Assembly: GCF_018128245.1 (NCBI RefSeq)
Contig: NZ_CP072378.1
Coordinates: 372,001-436,000 of the forward strand
Direction of reading: 5' to 3'
DNA: 64,000 nt
DNA from: Leptotrichia sp. oral taxon 221
GTDB taxonomy: Bacteria; Fusobacteriota; Fusobacteriia; Fusobacteriales; Leptotrichiaceae
Made by a program: the position numbers and the translations under genes. The notes under the pieces were generated by a model. The model was not told the origin of the DNA. It was given only the letters and a program-made list of their open reading frames with translations, and made no database searches. The first letter of the stretch is position 1. Every line of letters starts with the position of its first letter. Below are positions 46,219 to 54,463 of the stretch, in pieces.

Positions 46219-46956
46219 TTATTTTTCTCCTTTTTTATACGATGGCATAGGTAAAATTTTGTGTAAATTTATTTTGTGTAAATAGTCTATTTTTTCTTTT
46301 ATTCTTAAATCCAAAATATTTCCCGTTCTAATATATTCATCCAAAACTTCGTAGCTAAATCCCAATTTTTCCTCATCAGATTTCCCGCTCATTCCATCTT
46401 CAGGCACTTTTTTCAAAAACATTTCAGGAAGTCCAAGTTCAACACCAAGTTTGCGCACTTCGGTTTTTGTAAAATCAGAAATTGGAGAAAAATCCCCCGC
46501 AGCATCTCCAAATTTTGTCGAATACCCCACAAAATCTTCTGACAAATTACAAGTATTAGCCACTCTCCCGCCAATAATGGCAGAAATCCCATAAAGCACA
46601 GCCATCCGTATTCTAGCAGGCTGATTAGTCTTATAGGTGTCAAACTCATCTGGATTTACTCCCATTTGCTGCGAAATTAATTTCTTTAAGTCATTCACAG
46701 GCTTTTCCACATTCACTTCATAATGCTTTATTTTCAAAAACTCAACCAGTTTTTTGGAATAATCAATATCATGCTGCACACCTTTTGGCATAAGAACTCC
46801 TATCACATTTTCCCGTCCCAGAGCTGCCACACAAAGTGCTGTCACAACTGAAGAATCTGTTCCTCCTGAAATTCCTACAACTGCCTTACAGTTTTTTCCA
46901 TTTTCTTCAAAATATTTTTTTATCCATTCGATAACTTTCTTTTTTTCATTTTTCAT
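46219..46956 (-). CDS. nadE: NAD synthetase (ammonia-dependent)
   Basis: NadE amidates nicotinate adenine dinucleotide to NAD. The 245-residue short form has the PP-loop VGISGGTDSSVV (residue 27 on), NTCNLSEDFVGYSTKFGDAAGDFSP split across the substrate loop, and KVPEDGMSGKSDEEKLGF. There is no glutaminase domain, so free ammonia is used. GAGGTGATTTT precedes the ATG. First gene of the NAD salvage operon. Confidence 0.95.
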   Translation of the reverse strand: MKNEKKKVIEWIKKYFEENGKNCKAVVGISGGTDSSVVTALCVAALGRENVIGVLMPKGVQHDIDYSKKLVEFLKIKHYEVNVEKPVNDLKKLISQQMGVNPDEFDTYKTNQPARIRMAVLYGISAIIGGRVANTCNLSEDFVGYSTKFGDAAGDFSPISDFTKTEVRKLGVELGLPEMFLKKVPEDGMSGKSDEEKLGFSYEVLDEYIRTGNILDLRIKEKIDYLHKINLHKILPMPSYKKGEK

Positions 46957-46975
46957 AAAATCACCTCTTTACTTT

Positions 46976-47004
46976 ATTATACCTGGAAATTTTGTGAATA
47001 ACAA
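46976..47004 (-). promoter_or_regulatory. Promoter of the nadE-pncB operon
   Basis: On the minus strand: TTGTTA (47004-46999), 17 bases, TATAAT (46981-46976). It ends 15 bases outside the IS remnant end at 47019, so the operon kept its own promoter. Confidence 0.65.
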
Positions 47005-47018
47005 GTTTTTCAAGAAAA

Positions 47019-47672
47019 TTGACAGAGTAAAAAATATAGGGGCAGCCAAAATAACATAATAAAATATTTTTAGCTGTCTTTTTTAAATCATTCTGCTTTG
47101 TGATATTTCCTTCAGAACTTCCCTTATCAAGCTTTCTCCTCCTCTTAAATATGGAATATTTGTCCTTTTTCCTGCTTCGATAATAATATCTGCCAAACAA
47201 TTTGTTTCTATTACTTTTTCCATTGTATCCGCTCTTGACCCATTAAAATACAGTTTGTGAGCCTTGTCCCTATCCTTGCCGTAGTTTGCAAAGAAAGTGC
47301 AGCATCTTCATTTGATCTTTTCTTCTCTGACTTACATTTTCTTTTTCCTTAAAAGTTTTCAAGTTCTGTAAAATTATCTTTCTCAAGCCATATGCTTGTC
47401 AATGAGCTTGTTCCTGTTCTTGCAGAGCTTCTCAATTCCACGATGTATAGCAACCATCCTCATATATGTATTTCTGCTTCTTCTACATTTCATATGATCT
47501 TCATCAATTTCCATATATACTAGTGAATCATCATCCTTTTCAAAACTTTCAATATTAAGTTTTGGCATTTCAAAAGAATTGACAAGATTATACACGGTAG
47601 CTTTTTAAATACCGTAAGTCTTTACAACAAATGAAGCCGCAGTATGCTGATATTCAAAAAGTATAGTAAAAA
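47019..47672 (-). mobile_element. ISLre2-like element remnant, 3' part
   Basis: The left boundary is the same terminal repeat as at 42771 (TTGACAGAGTAAAAAATATA, then GGGGCAGCC). Read on the minus strand it encodes fragments of an ISLre2-type transposase: FEYQHTAASFVVKTYGI, a stop, KATVYNLVNSFEMPKLNIES, LVYMEIDEDHMKCRRSRNTY, and the closing KVIETNCLADIIIEAGKRT. The frame is broken by stops and the middle is deleted. The element has no second end; it runs straight into the IS256-like piece. Confidence 0.75.
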
Positions 47673-48462
47673 TCAGCTTTCTTATCTTTGTATCATATTT
47701 AAAGTATGTTGTCAACTCATTCCAGTTACTTCTCCAGGAATTAATTACTGCCATATACTTTTTACCCCATTTTTCTTCTAATTCATCCAGTTTAAACTCT
47801 GCCTGTTCCAGTGTTGGTGCATTATACATTTCTTTTAAGTCTGATGTAAATTCCCTTGCATCTTTGTAAGAAATATATCTTATGCTATTTCTAATTTGTT
47901 GAACCACACATTTTTGAATTTCTGTCTTTGGAAACACTGAAGATATTGCTTCGCTGAACCCTTTTAAATTGTCAACAGACATAATTAGTATATCCTGAAC
48001 CCCTCTGTTTTTCAATTCATTTAAAACATTTAGCCAGTACTTGCTTGATTCATTTTCTCCTATCCAAAATCCTAAAACCTCCTTTCTTCCTTATCTATTC
48101 CTATAGCTAAATATACCGCCTTTTTAACAACAACTCCATCTTTTCTTACACTGTAATGGATAGCGTCCATAAAAACTATTGGATATACATCCTCAAGCTG
48201 TCTAGACTGCCATTCCCTAAGAGAATGTTTAGCATATCCCAGTTCATGCTCAATTTCAGCTTCAAGCATAGTTTGAATAGTACCCAAAAGAAAATCCTTA
48301 AGCATATCCTTAATATCATTAGTATCTTTAATATTGTAATCCTCAATCAATGTTTTAAAAATTTCGTTGTCAATTTTCTTTTTAGCCATAACAAAAACCT
48401 CCAAATATTATATAGTTATTTTACCATATATTATTTAGAGGTTTACACAAAAATTTTTACAC
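47672..48462 (-). mobile_element. IS256-family remnant fused to the ISLre2 piece
   Basis: The transposase starts at 48389 (MAKKKIDNEIFKTLIEDYNI). It jumps from ELGYAKHSL straight to REWQSRQLEDVYPIVFMDAI, so the DNA-binding half and first catalytic region of a normal IS256 transposase are deleted in frame. A shift near 48070 follows, then LNELKNRGVQDILIMSVDNL and VFPKTEIQKCVVQQIRNSI to NSWRSNWNELTTYF and RKLIF, where the ISLre2 sequence takes over. The outer end at 48441-48462 is palindromic (GTTTACACAAAAATTTTTAC). Not functional. Confidence 0.78.
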
Positions 48463-48494
48463 ACCCAAATTAATAAATTAATAGTTGACTCAAT

Positions 48495-49355
48495 GTTTCA
48501 ATCCTTGTTTTAATGGATTCACTATTCTTACTTCCTAAAGAATTCAAGGATGTTCATATGGGGTATCAAGTCTCAATCCTTGTTTTAATGGATTCACTTC
48601 TTTAACATATTACTCCACAAATAGAAATTGTAGAAGAAGAAAAATGTCTCAATCCTTGTTTTAATGGATTCACTTCTTTAACCTGTAATTCAATCAGCTG
48701 TACAAACAATATTAGACAACGTCTCAATCCTTGTTTTAATGGATTCACTTCTTTAACCCTATCGAAAAGACAAAGGCAGTGCAAGATATGATGGTTGTCT
48801 CAATCCTTGTTTTAATGGATTCACTTCTTTAACATTGGTACATCTTTAATAATATCGAAAAATTAACTCCAGGTCTCAATCCTTGTTTTAATGGATTCAC
48901 TTCTTTAACACTTTCACCACTAGGCTTATCAGAGAATTTTCTACAAGAGTCTCAATCCTTGTTTTAATGGATTCACTTCTTTAACCTATCGAAATATTTT
49001 ACCATCTGTCACTTCGACGTGTACGTCTCAATCCTTGTTTTAATGGATTCACTTCTTTAACATCCAAGGAGGATGAATAAAATGGGATACAATACGGTCT
49101 CAATCCTTGTTTTAATGGATTCACTTCTTTAACCGCTCGTGAAAATGTAGAGGTTTTAAATAAAAGCGTCAGTCTCAATCCTTGTTTTAATGGATTCACT
49201 TCTTTAACCAATACTTTTAGAAATTTGGGTGCTGGGAACGCCAGGTCTCAATCCTTGTTTTAATGGATTCACTTCTTTAACGAAAAAGAAATTGAACTTT
49301 ATATTGATTTTGTTAAAAGTCTCAATCCTTGTTTTAATGGATTCACTTCTTTAAC
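48495..49355 (-). CRISPR. CRISPR array, 12 repeats of 37 bases, 11 spacers, no cas genes in window
   Basis: Repeats start at 48495, 48570, 48646, 48721, 48797, 48873, 48949, 49025, 49097, 49172, 49245 and 49319. On the + strand each begins GTCTCAATCCTTGTTTTAAT and ends GGATTCACTTCTTTAAC. Spacers are 35-39 bases, mostly 38-39. The repeat at 48495 differs at its third base and over its last ten bases, as expected for the leader-distal end, so transcription should run on the minus strand from the 49.4-kb side. In that direction the repeat ends ATTGAGAC, like the 8-base handle of type I and III repeats. The subtype cannot be set without cas genes. Apart from the terminal repeat, all copies look identical. 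Confidence 0.97.
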
Positions 49356-49723
49356 ACGTACTTTCAAGAAAATCCTTTATTTATAGGTGCTACAGAGATT
49401 TTTTCAGACATTAAAATCGTATTTTTTTGATTAATTTTTATCATTTTATGCTGTTTTTTTAGCATTTTCCGTAACTCCTAATCCTCATTTTTATTGACTT
49501 TGAGTAGATTTTCTTTATTTTTGATAGTGGTAGGAATTTTTACCACGAACTTATTTTACCATACTTTTTTATTTTTTCAAAATTTTTTTTGATTTTGATA
49601 ATCACAATATTTTTTTAAAAAAATTTGAAATTTGTAACAATTGTAACATCTTTAGAACTGTTATTGTGATATAATAATTTGAAAAACTAAATAATTATTT
49701 TTATAGAAAGGAAAATTTAAATA
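49356..49723. promoter_or_regulatory. CRISPR leader side and promoter of the DUF1858 operon
   Basis: A 368-base AT-rich gap. The part next to the array is the probable leader (minus direction). Near the other end an extended -10, TGATATAAT (TATAAT at 49670-49675), faces the gene at 49724; no good -35 is present. Just upstream, TTGTAACAATTGTAACA (49632 on) is a GTAAC direct repeat around a CAATTG centre and could bind an activator. AAAGGAAAA precedes the ATG at 49724. I see no cobalamin riboswitch. Confidence 0.5.
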
Positions 49724-50959
49724 ATGGAAAATAAATTTTTTAAAATGACAGATACGCTGTTTGATATTATGGATAGATATCCAGAAGCGTTAGATTTCTT
49801 TATTTCTAACGGTTTTGAGCAATTGAAGAATAAACAAATGTTGAATATAATGGGAAAAACGATTAAGCTAGAGATGGCATTGAAGGCAAAAAAAATAAAT
49901 CCAGATTTATTTGAGGAAAAATTAGTGACATTTTTGCAAAAGGATAGTGATATTGATATTTCGCTTGAGGAAGTGAAAGCGGATGGAACTGGAGATATTA
50001 CAATTGAGGGAGTTTTGCCTTGTCCAATAAGAATACCTTTGCTTGAAGGGATAAAAGAGTGGGTTGAAGATAGCAACAAGAAAAATGATTACAAAATTAC
50101 TTATGAATTGAAATCGGCAAATTTAGGATTGGATGATGTTGTGGAAAAAGTAAAAACTGGAGATCCTGACAAAGTGCCAGATGTGTTACTATCAGCTGGA
50201 TACGAGTTATTTTTTGATGAGGAATTGATGGGTCAATACATGAAAAAAGGTATATTTGAAACGTATTTTGATGAAATTAATAAAGATTTTTGTAATGAAA
50301 AGATTGATTTGAGAGATCCTCAAAAAAAATATGCGATTATGGGAGTTGTTCCAGCAGTATTTTTGATAAATAAAGCGGTTTTAGGAGATAGAAAAGTTCC
50401 AGAAACGTGGGATGATATTTTGAGTGAAGAGTTGGAAAACTCAGTTGCGTTACCAATGAATGATTTGGATTTATTTAATGCGTTAATAGCAACTATCTAC
50501 AAAGATTACGGTATGGATGGGATTTATAAATTAGCAAGATCATACAAGAAAAATTTACATCCAGCTCAAATGGTAAAAGCTAAAGGTAGAACGCCAGAAG
50601 CTCCAGCAGTCAGTATTATTCCATATTTCTTTACACAAATGTTAAATGGAGCAAAAGATTTAGAAGCAGTTTGGCCAAAAGATGGAGCATTACTAAGTCC
50701 GATATTTATGATTACGAAAAAAGATAAAATGGATAAAATAAAACCATTTATGGATTTCTTTGTATCAGAAAAAATTGGAGAATTATTTTCAGCAAGTGGG
50801 AAATTTCCTTCAACGAATCCAAAAACAGATAATCATTTAACGCCAGAACAAGGATTTAAGTGGATTGGATGGGATTATATTCACAGTCATGATATTGGGA
50901 AAATAATTAGAGAAGGAGAAGATGAATTTAATAAGGCTGTGGAAAAATATATAAGATAG
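49724..50959 (+). CDS. DUF1858 plus solute-binding-like protein without signal peptide
   Basis: A 411-residue protein. Residues 1-65 look like a DUF1858 domain (TLFDIMDRYPEALDFFISNG). Residues about 85-400 resemble an ABC solute-binding protein of the iron/thiamine type: ELKSANLGLDDVVEKVKTGD, PDVLLSAGYELFFDEE, GVVPAVFLINKAVLG, VPETWDDILSEELENSVALP and AVWPKDGALLSPIFMI. There is no signal peptide or lipobox, so the binding fold should be cytoplasmic, which is unusual. First gene of a three-gene unit with a GTPase and an ABC ATPase. Ligand unknown. Confidence 0.75.
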   Translation: MENKFFKMTDTLFDIMDRYPEALDFFISNGFEQLKNKQMLNIMGKTIKLEMALKAKKINPDLFEEKLVTFLQKDSDIDISLEEVKADGTGDITIEGVLPCPIRIPLLEGIKEWVEDSNKKNDYKITYELKSANLGLDDVVEKVKTGDPDKVPDVLLSAGYELFFDEELMGQYMKKGIFETYFDEINKDFCNEKIDLRDPQKKYAIMGVVPAVFLINKAVLGDRKVPETWDDILSEELENSVALPMNDLDLFNALIATIYKDYGMDGIYKLARSYKKNLHPAQMVKAKGRTPEAPAVSIIPYFFTQMLNGAKDLEAVWPKDGALLSPIFMITKKDKMDKIKPFMDFFVSEKIGELFSASGKFPSTNPKTDNHLTPEQGFKWIGWDYIHSHDIGKIIREGEDEFNKAVEKYIR

Positions 50960-51011
50960 AAATTTTATTAAAAATTAAAATGATGAAAATGAAAAAATTA
51001 AGGAGAGAAAA

Positions 51012-51713
51012 ATGAATTTAGTTATATTTTCAGGACCGCCATCTTCAGGAAAAACAAGTGTTATCTTGAAAACGGTCGATGCATTAAAAAAACAAGGAAT
51101 GTCAGTTGGTGTAGTAAAATTTGATTGCTTGTACACAGATGATGACAAATTGTATGAAAAAGCAGGGATTCCAGTGAAAAAAGGGATTTCAGGAGCTTTG
51201 TGTCCAGATCATTTTTTCGTATCGAATATCGAGGAAGTTGTGCAATGGGGAAGAAGTTTGGGATTATCGGTTTTAATTACAGAATCAGCGGGATTGTGTA
51301 ATCGTTGTTCGCCATATATTAAAGATATAAAAGGAGTTTGTGTAATTGATAATTTATCAGGAATTAATACGCCTAAAAAAATTGGTCCAATGTTAAAATC
51401 AGCTGATATTGTCATCATCACAAAAGGGGACATCGTTTCTCAAGCAGAAAGAGAAGTATTTGCGTCGAGAGTTAATTCAGTAAATCCGACAGCTGTAACA
51501 ATGCATGTGAATGGTTTGACAGGACAAGGAGCTTATGAATTGAGCACATTGTTGTATGAAAAAGAAAAAGAAATTGAAACAGTTCAAGGGAAAAAACTTA
51601 GATTTCCAATGCCTTCAGCACTTTGTTCGTATTGCTTAGGTGAAACAAGAATTGGTGAAAAATACCAAATGGGAAATGTTAGAAAAATGAATTTAGGTGG
51701 TGCGAATGAATAG
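51012..51713 (+). CDS. HypB/CobW-like P-loop GTPase
   Basis: A 233-residue G3E-type P-loop protein. Walker A is SGPPSSGKTSVILKTVDAL (residue 7 on), followed by VVKFDCLYTDDDKLY, a switch-like VLITESAGLCNRCSPYI, and IVIITKGDIVSQAE, close to the NKxD guanine motif. Two CxxC pairs (CNRC and CSYC) could bind metal or a cluster. HypB and relatives load nickel or other metals into enzymes. GGAGAGAAA precedes the ATG. Its stop overlaps the start of the next gene. Confidence 0.78.
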   Translation: MNLVIFSGPPSSGKTSVILKTVDALKKQGMSVGVVKFDCLYTDDDKLYEKAGIPVKKGISGALCPDHFFVSNIEEVVQWGRSLGLSVLITESAGLCNRCSPYIKDIKGVCVIDNLSGINTPKKIGPMLKSADIVIITKGDIVSQAEREVFASRVNSVNPTAVTMHVNGLTGQGAYELSTLLYEKEKEIETVQGKKLRFPMPSALCSYCLGETRIGEKYQMGNVRKMNLGGANE

Positions 51714-52716
51714 AAATTTAGTGGATAAACTTTCGATGAAAGAATTAATAGAAAAATATCCGTTTGCTGAAAATTTTTTCGTTGAAAATAATATAATTAT
51801 TGAAGGATATGAAAACGAAACTTTTAGTAAGTTTTTGAAAATGTTTACAGAAGAGCAAAAAGAAGACATGGCACTTGATGTGGAAAATATTGAGATTTCG
51901 TTAATTGAATATGTTGAGCAAATGAAATTGTTTTTGGGAATGGAAGAAGAAACAGGTGTTGAAACGCTTACAATTTTGGCTGGACAAGACAAAACAGGAA
52001 ATCCAGAAGGATTTGGAAGATTAGATATTCATAAATCAGAAATAATTTCAATCGTAGGACCAACAGGTTCAGGAAAATCAAGATTATTAGCTGACATCGA
52101 ATGGACGGCACAAAAAGATACGCCAACCCAAAGAGAAATTTTAATAAATAACGAATCTCCTGACAAAAAATGGAGATTTTCATCAAATAATAAATTAGTT
52201 GCTCAATTATCGCAAAATATGAATTTTGTTATGGATTTGTCGGTTAAAGAATTTTTGGAATTACATGCTAAAAGCCGTATGGTTGAAGATGTGGAAGCTG
52301 TAACAGAAAAAATAATTTTAGAAGCAAATAAATTAGCAGGAGAAAAGTTTAACCTAGATACAGCAATTACAGCCTTAAGTGGAGGACAATCAAGAGCATT
52401 AATGATCGCTGATACAGCAATTTTAAGTTCATCTCCAATCGTTTTAATTGATGAAATTGAAAACGCTGGAATTGATAGAAAAAAAGCATTAGAATTATTG
52501 GTTTCTGCAGATAAAATAGTCTTAATGGCGACTCACGATCCAACATTAGCTCTAATTGCAAACAAAAGAGTAATCATAAAAAATGGTGGAATTGCTAAAA
52601 TAATCGAAACAACGCTAGAAGAAAAAGAAATTTTAAAAGAATTAGATAAAATGGACGAAAAAATTCAAAAAATGAGAGCAAATTTAAGAAATGGAGAAAT
52701 ACTTTCTAGTTTGTAG
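51706..52716 (+). CDS. DUF1858-like domain fused to an ABC ATPase
   Basis: A 336-residue protein. Residues 1-75 (MKELIEKYPFAENFFVENNI) parallel the N-terminus of the first gene's product. The ATPase has Walker A SIVGPTGSGKSRLLADIEW, signature ALSGGQSRALMIADTA, Walker B PIVLIDEIENAGID and a switch histidine in LMATHDPTLALIANKR. The ATG at 51706 overlaps the GTPase stop by eight bases, with AGGTGG upstream, so translation is coupled. An upstream GTG at 51697 is less likely. No permease gene is present. A terminator follows. Confidence 0.8.
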   Translation: MNRNLVDKLSMKELIEKYPFAENFFVENNIIIEGYENETFSKFLKMFTEEQKEDMALDVENIEISLIEYVEQMKLFLGMEEETGVETLTILAGQDKTGNPEGFGRLDIHKSEIISIVGPTGSGKSRLLADIEWTAQKDTPTQREILINNESPDKKWRFSSNNKLVAQLSQNMNFVMDLSVKEFLELHAKSRMVEDVEAVTEKIILEANKLAGEKFNLDTAITALSGGQSRALMIADTAILSSSPIVLIDEIENAGIDRKKALELLVSADKIVLMATHDPTLALIANKRVIIKNGGIAKIIETTLEEKEILKELDKMDEKIQKMRANLRNGEILSSL

Positions 52717-52730
52717 AGAGTTGATTTGTT

Positions 52731-52770
52731 AAAAAATAGAGTAAACTTGTGAGTTTTACTCTATTTTTAT
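52731..52770 (+). terminator. Terminator closing the three-gene unit
   Basis: AAAAATAGAGTAAA and TTTACTCTATTTTT pair around an eight- to ten-base loop. Confidence 0.85.
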
Positions 52771-52883
52771 AGTAAAATTATGGAAAATTTTTAGTAATTA
52801 TGTCACTAGAAAAAAGAAGTGTTAAAAATTTTGAAATAAAAATTAAGTTTGAGAGTAGAGCTTGAACTTTTCAAGAAAAAAAA

Positions 52884-52912
52884 TTGACAAGATAATAAAA
52901 ATGTAATAAGAT
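52884..52912 (+). promoter_or_regulatory. Promoter of cobJ-cobU
   Basis: TTGACA (52884-52889), 17 bases, TAAGAT (52907-52912). Only about 25 bases of leader precede cobJ, too short for a cobalamin riboswitch. Confidence 0.7.
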
Positions 52913-52942
52913 TAAACAAAATAAAATTTCAGGAGGAACCCG

Positions 52943-53686
52943 ATGAATAAAACAGGAAAAATTTACGTAGTAGGTATAGGACCAGGAAAAAAAGCAGATA
53001 TGACATTTAGAGCATACGAAGCAATGGAAAAAAGTGATATTATAATTGGTTATAAAACATATATGGATTTAATAAAAGAATATTACCCAGGAAAAGAAAT
53101 GAAAAATTCTCAAATGACAAAAGAAGTTGATAGATGTATTAACGTTTTGAAATTGGCTAAAGAGGGGAAAAATGTGGCGTTGATAAGTAGTGGAGATGCA
53201 GGAGTTTATGGTATGGCTGGAATCATGTTGGAAATTGCTGATGGAGAAGTAGAAGTGGAAATCATACCAGGAGTAACAGCAACAAATGCAGCAGCAGCAA
53301 TAGTTGGAGCACCAGTAATGCACGACTATGTGACAATTAGCTTGAGTAATTTATTAACTGACTGGGAATTGATTAAAAAAAGATTGGAATTAGCAGCACA
53401 AGGAGACTTCGTTGTGAGTATCTATAATCCAAAAAGTCGTGGAAGAGTGACTCAAATTGAAGAAGCAAGAGAAATTATGTTAAAATATAAACCAAAAACA
53501 ACACCAGTTGCAATCGTTAGAAATGCAGGAAGAGAAGACGAAGAACACGTTGTAACGACTTTAGATGAAATGCTAAATCATGAAATTAATATGCTTACAA
53601 TCGTAATAATTGGAAATGCAAATACATTCATTAAAGATGGAAAAATGATAACTCCGAGAGGTTACAGTAATAAATACGAATATTAA
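52943..53686 (+). CDS. cobJ: Precorrin-3B/cobalt-precorrin-3 C17-methyltransferase
   Basis: This enzyme methylates C17 of the corrin precursor and contracts the ring (CbiH in the anaerobic route). The 247-residue tetrapyrrole methylase has KIYVVGIGPGKKADMTFRAY at the start, SSGDAGVYGMAG (residue 89 on), EIIPGVTATNAAAAIVGAP and SIYNPKSRGR, then VAIVRNAGREDE. An anaerobic host suggests the cobalt-early version. AGGAGGAACC precedes the ATG. Other ring-building genes are not in the window. Confidence 0.93.
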   Translation: MNKTGKIYVVGIGPGKKADMTFRAYEAMEKSDIIIGYKTYMDLIKEYYPGKEMKNSQMTKEVDRCINVLKLAKEGKNVALISSGDAGVYGMAGIMLEIADGEVEVEIIPGVTATNAAAAIVGAPVMHDYVTISLSNLLTDWELIKKRLELAAQGDFVVSIYNPKSRGRVTQIEEAREIMLKYKPKTTPVAIVRNAGREDEEHVVTTLDEMLNHEINMLTIVIIGNANTFIKDGKMITPRGYSNKYEY

Positions 53687-53728
53687 AAATATTTTTGTTC
53701 TTTTTTCGAGTAAAGAAAGGGGGAAATA

Positions 53729-54292
53729 ATGGCATTAATTTATGTTACGGGTGGAGCAAAGAGTGGAAAAAGCAAGTTTGCAGAAGATTTGTTGTTATCT
53801 ATGAATAATGGTAATCAGAAAAATATATATCTTGCAACTTCCATTGTTTATGATGAGGAAATGCAGACAAAAGTTGATTTACACAAGGCTAGACGACAAA
53901 ATAAGTGGATTATAGTAGAAAGTTATAAAAATATTTCGGAAAGTTTGAAAGATTTTTCAGTAGAAAATAATAATATGCTTGTAGATTGTTTGACGAATAT
54001 GGTAAGCAATATTATTTTTGAAAATATGGAAATTGATTGGGATAATCCTAAAAAAAATCAATTGGAGCAATGCGATAAAGCCGTAGAAAAAGAAGTTCTA
54101 GAATTATTGAAAACTGCAAAAAATTTTGAAAATGTAGTAGTTGTATCAAATGAGCTAGGAATGGGAATAGTCCCTGCATACCCACTTGGACGATATTTTC
54201 GTGAAATTGCTGGCAAAATGAATCAAATGGTTGCTGAAAAGGCAGATGAAGTGTATTTTGTAGTTTCAGGGATATCAATAAAAATAAAGTAG
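53729..54292 (+). CDS. cobU: Adenosylcobinamide kinase / phosphate guanylyltransferase
   Basis: CobU phosphorylates adenosylcobinamide and then adds GMP, preparing for the lower ligand. The 187-residue protein starts LIYVTGGAKSGKSKFAEDLL, the P-loop of the family, and has KARRQNKWIIVE with the guanylylated-histidine region DLHKARR, NMLVDCLTNMVSN, and SNELGMGIVPAYPLGRYFRE. AAAGGGGGAAAT precedes the ATG. It follows cobJ by 42 bases. Confidence 0.93.
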   Translation: MALIYVTGGAKSGKSKFAEDLLLSMNNGNQKNIYLATSIVYDEEMQTKVDLHKARRQNKWIIVESYKNISESLKDFSVENNNMLVDCLTNMVSNIIFENMEIDWDNPKKNQLEQCDKAVEKEVLELLKTAKNFENVVVVSNELGMGIVPAYPLGRYFREIAGKMNQMVAEKADEVYFVVSGISIKIK

Positions 54293-54384
54293 TAGAAGTA
54301 ATTATTTTGATTTTTAAAAAGATAAGTAATATAGTAACACTAAAAATCCATCGAAAAGTTTTGTTAGAATGGGAAAATAACGAA

Positions 54385-54420
54385 AAAGGGACTCTATTTA
54401 ATTGAATAGAGCCTTTTTTT
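54385..54420 (+). terminator. Terminator after cobU
   Basis: AAGGGACTCTATT and AATAGAGCCTT pair with a small bulge, followed by seven T. It separates cobJ-cobU from the subtilase-like gene. Confidence 0.8.
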
Positions 54421-54463
54421 ATGATATAATTGTTCATTAAAAAAATTATATATTGGAGAAAAA

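Noticed and set aside
46961-47200. 79-codon open frame at the ISLre2 end on the minus strand
   Set aside because: The true transposase frame here is a different one (KVIETNCLADIIIEAGKRT); this frame is a shadow of it.
48602-49211. Open frames with VKEVNPLKQGLR repeats on the minus strand
   Set aside because: They are translations of the CRISPR repeats and spacers, not genes.
48495-49355. Spacers targeting genes in this window
   Set aside because: No spacer matched any window sequence on reading, but this was by eye; an alignment would be needed to be sure.
49356-52942. Cobalamin riboswitch before the DUF1858 unit or cobJ
   Set aside because: I looked for the B12 box GCCACTG and a long structured leader and found neither; the cobJ leader is only about 25 bases.
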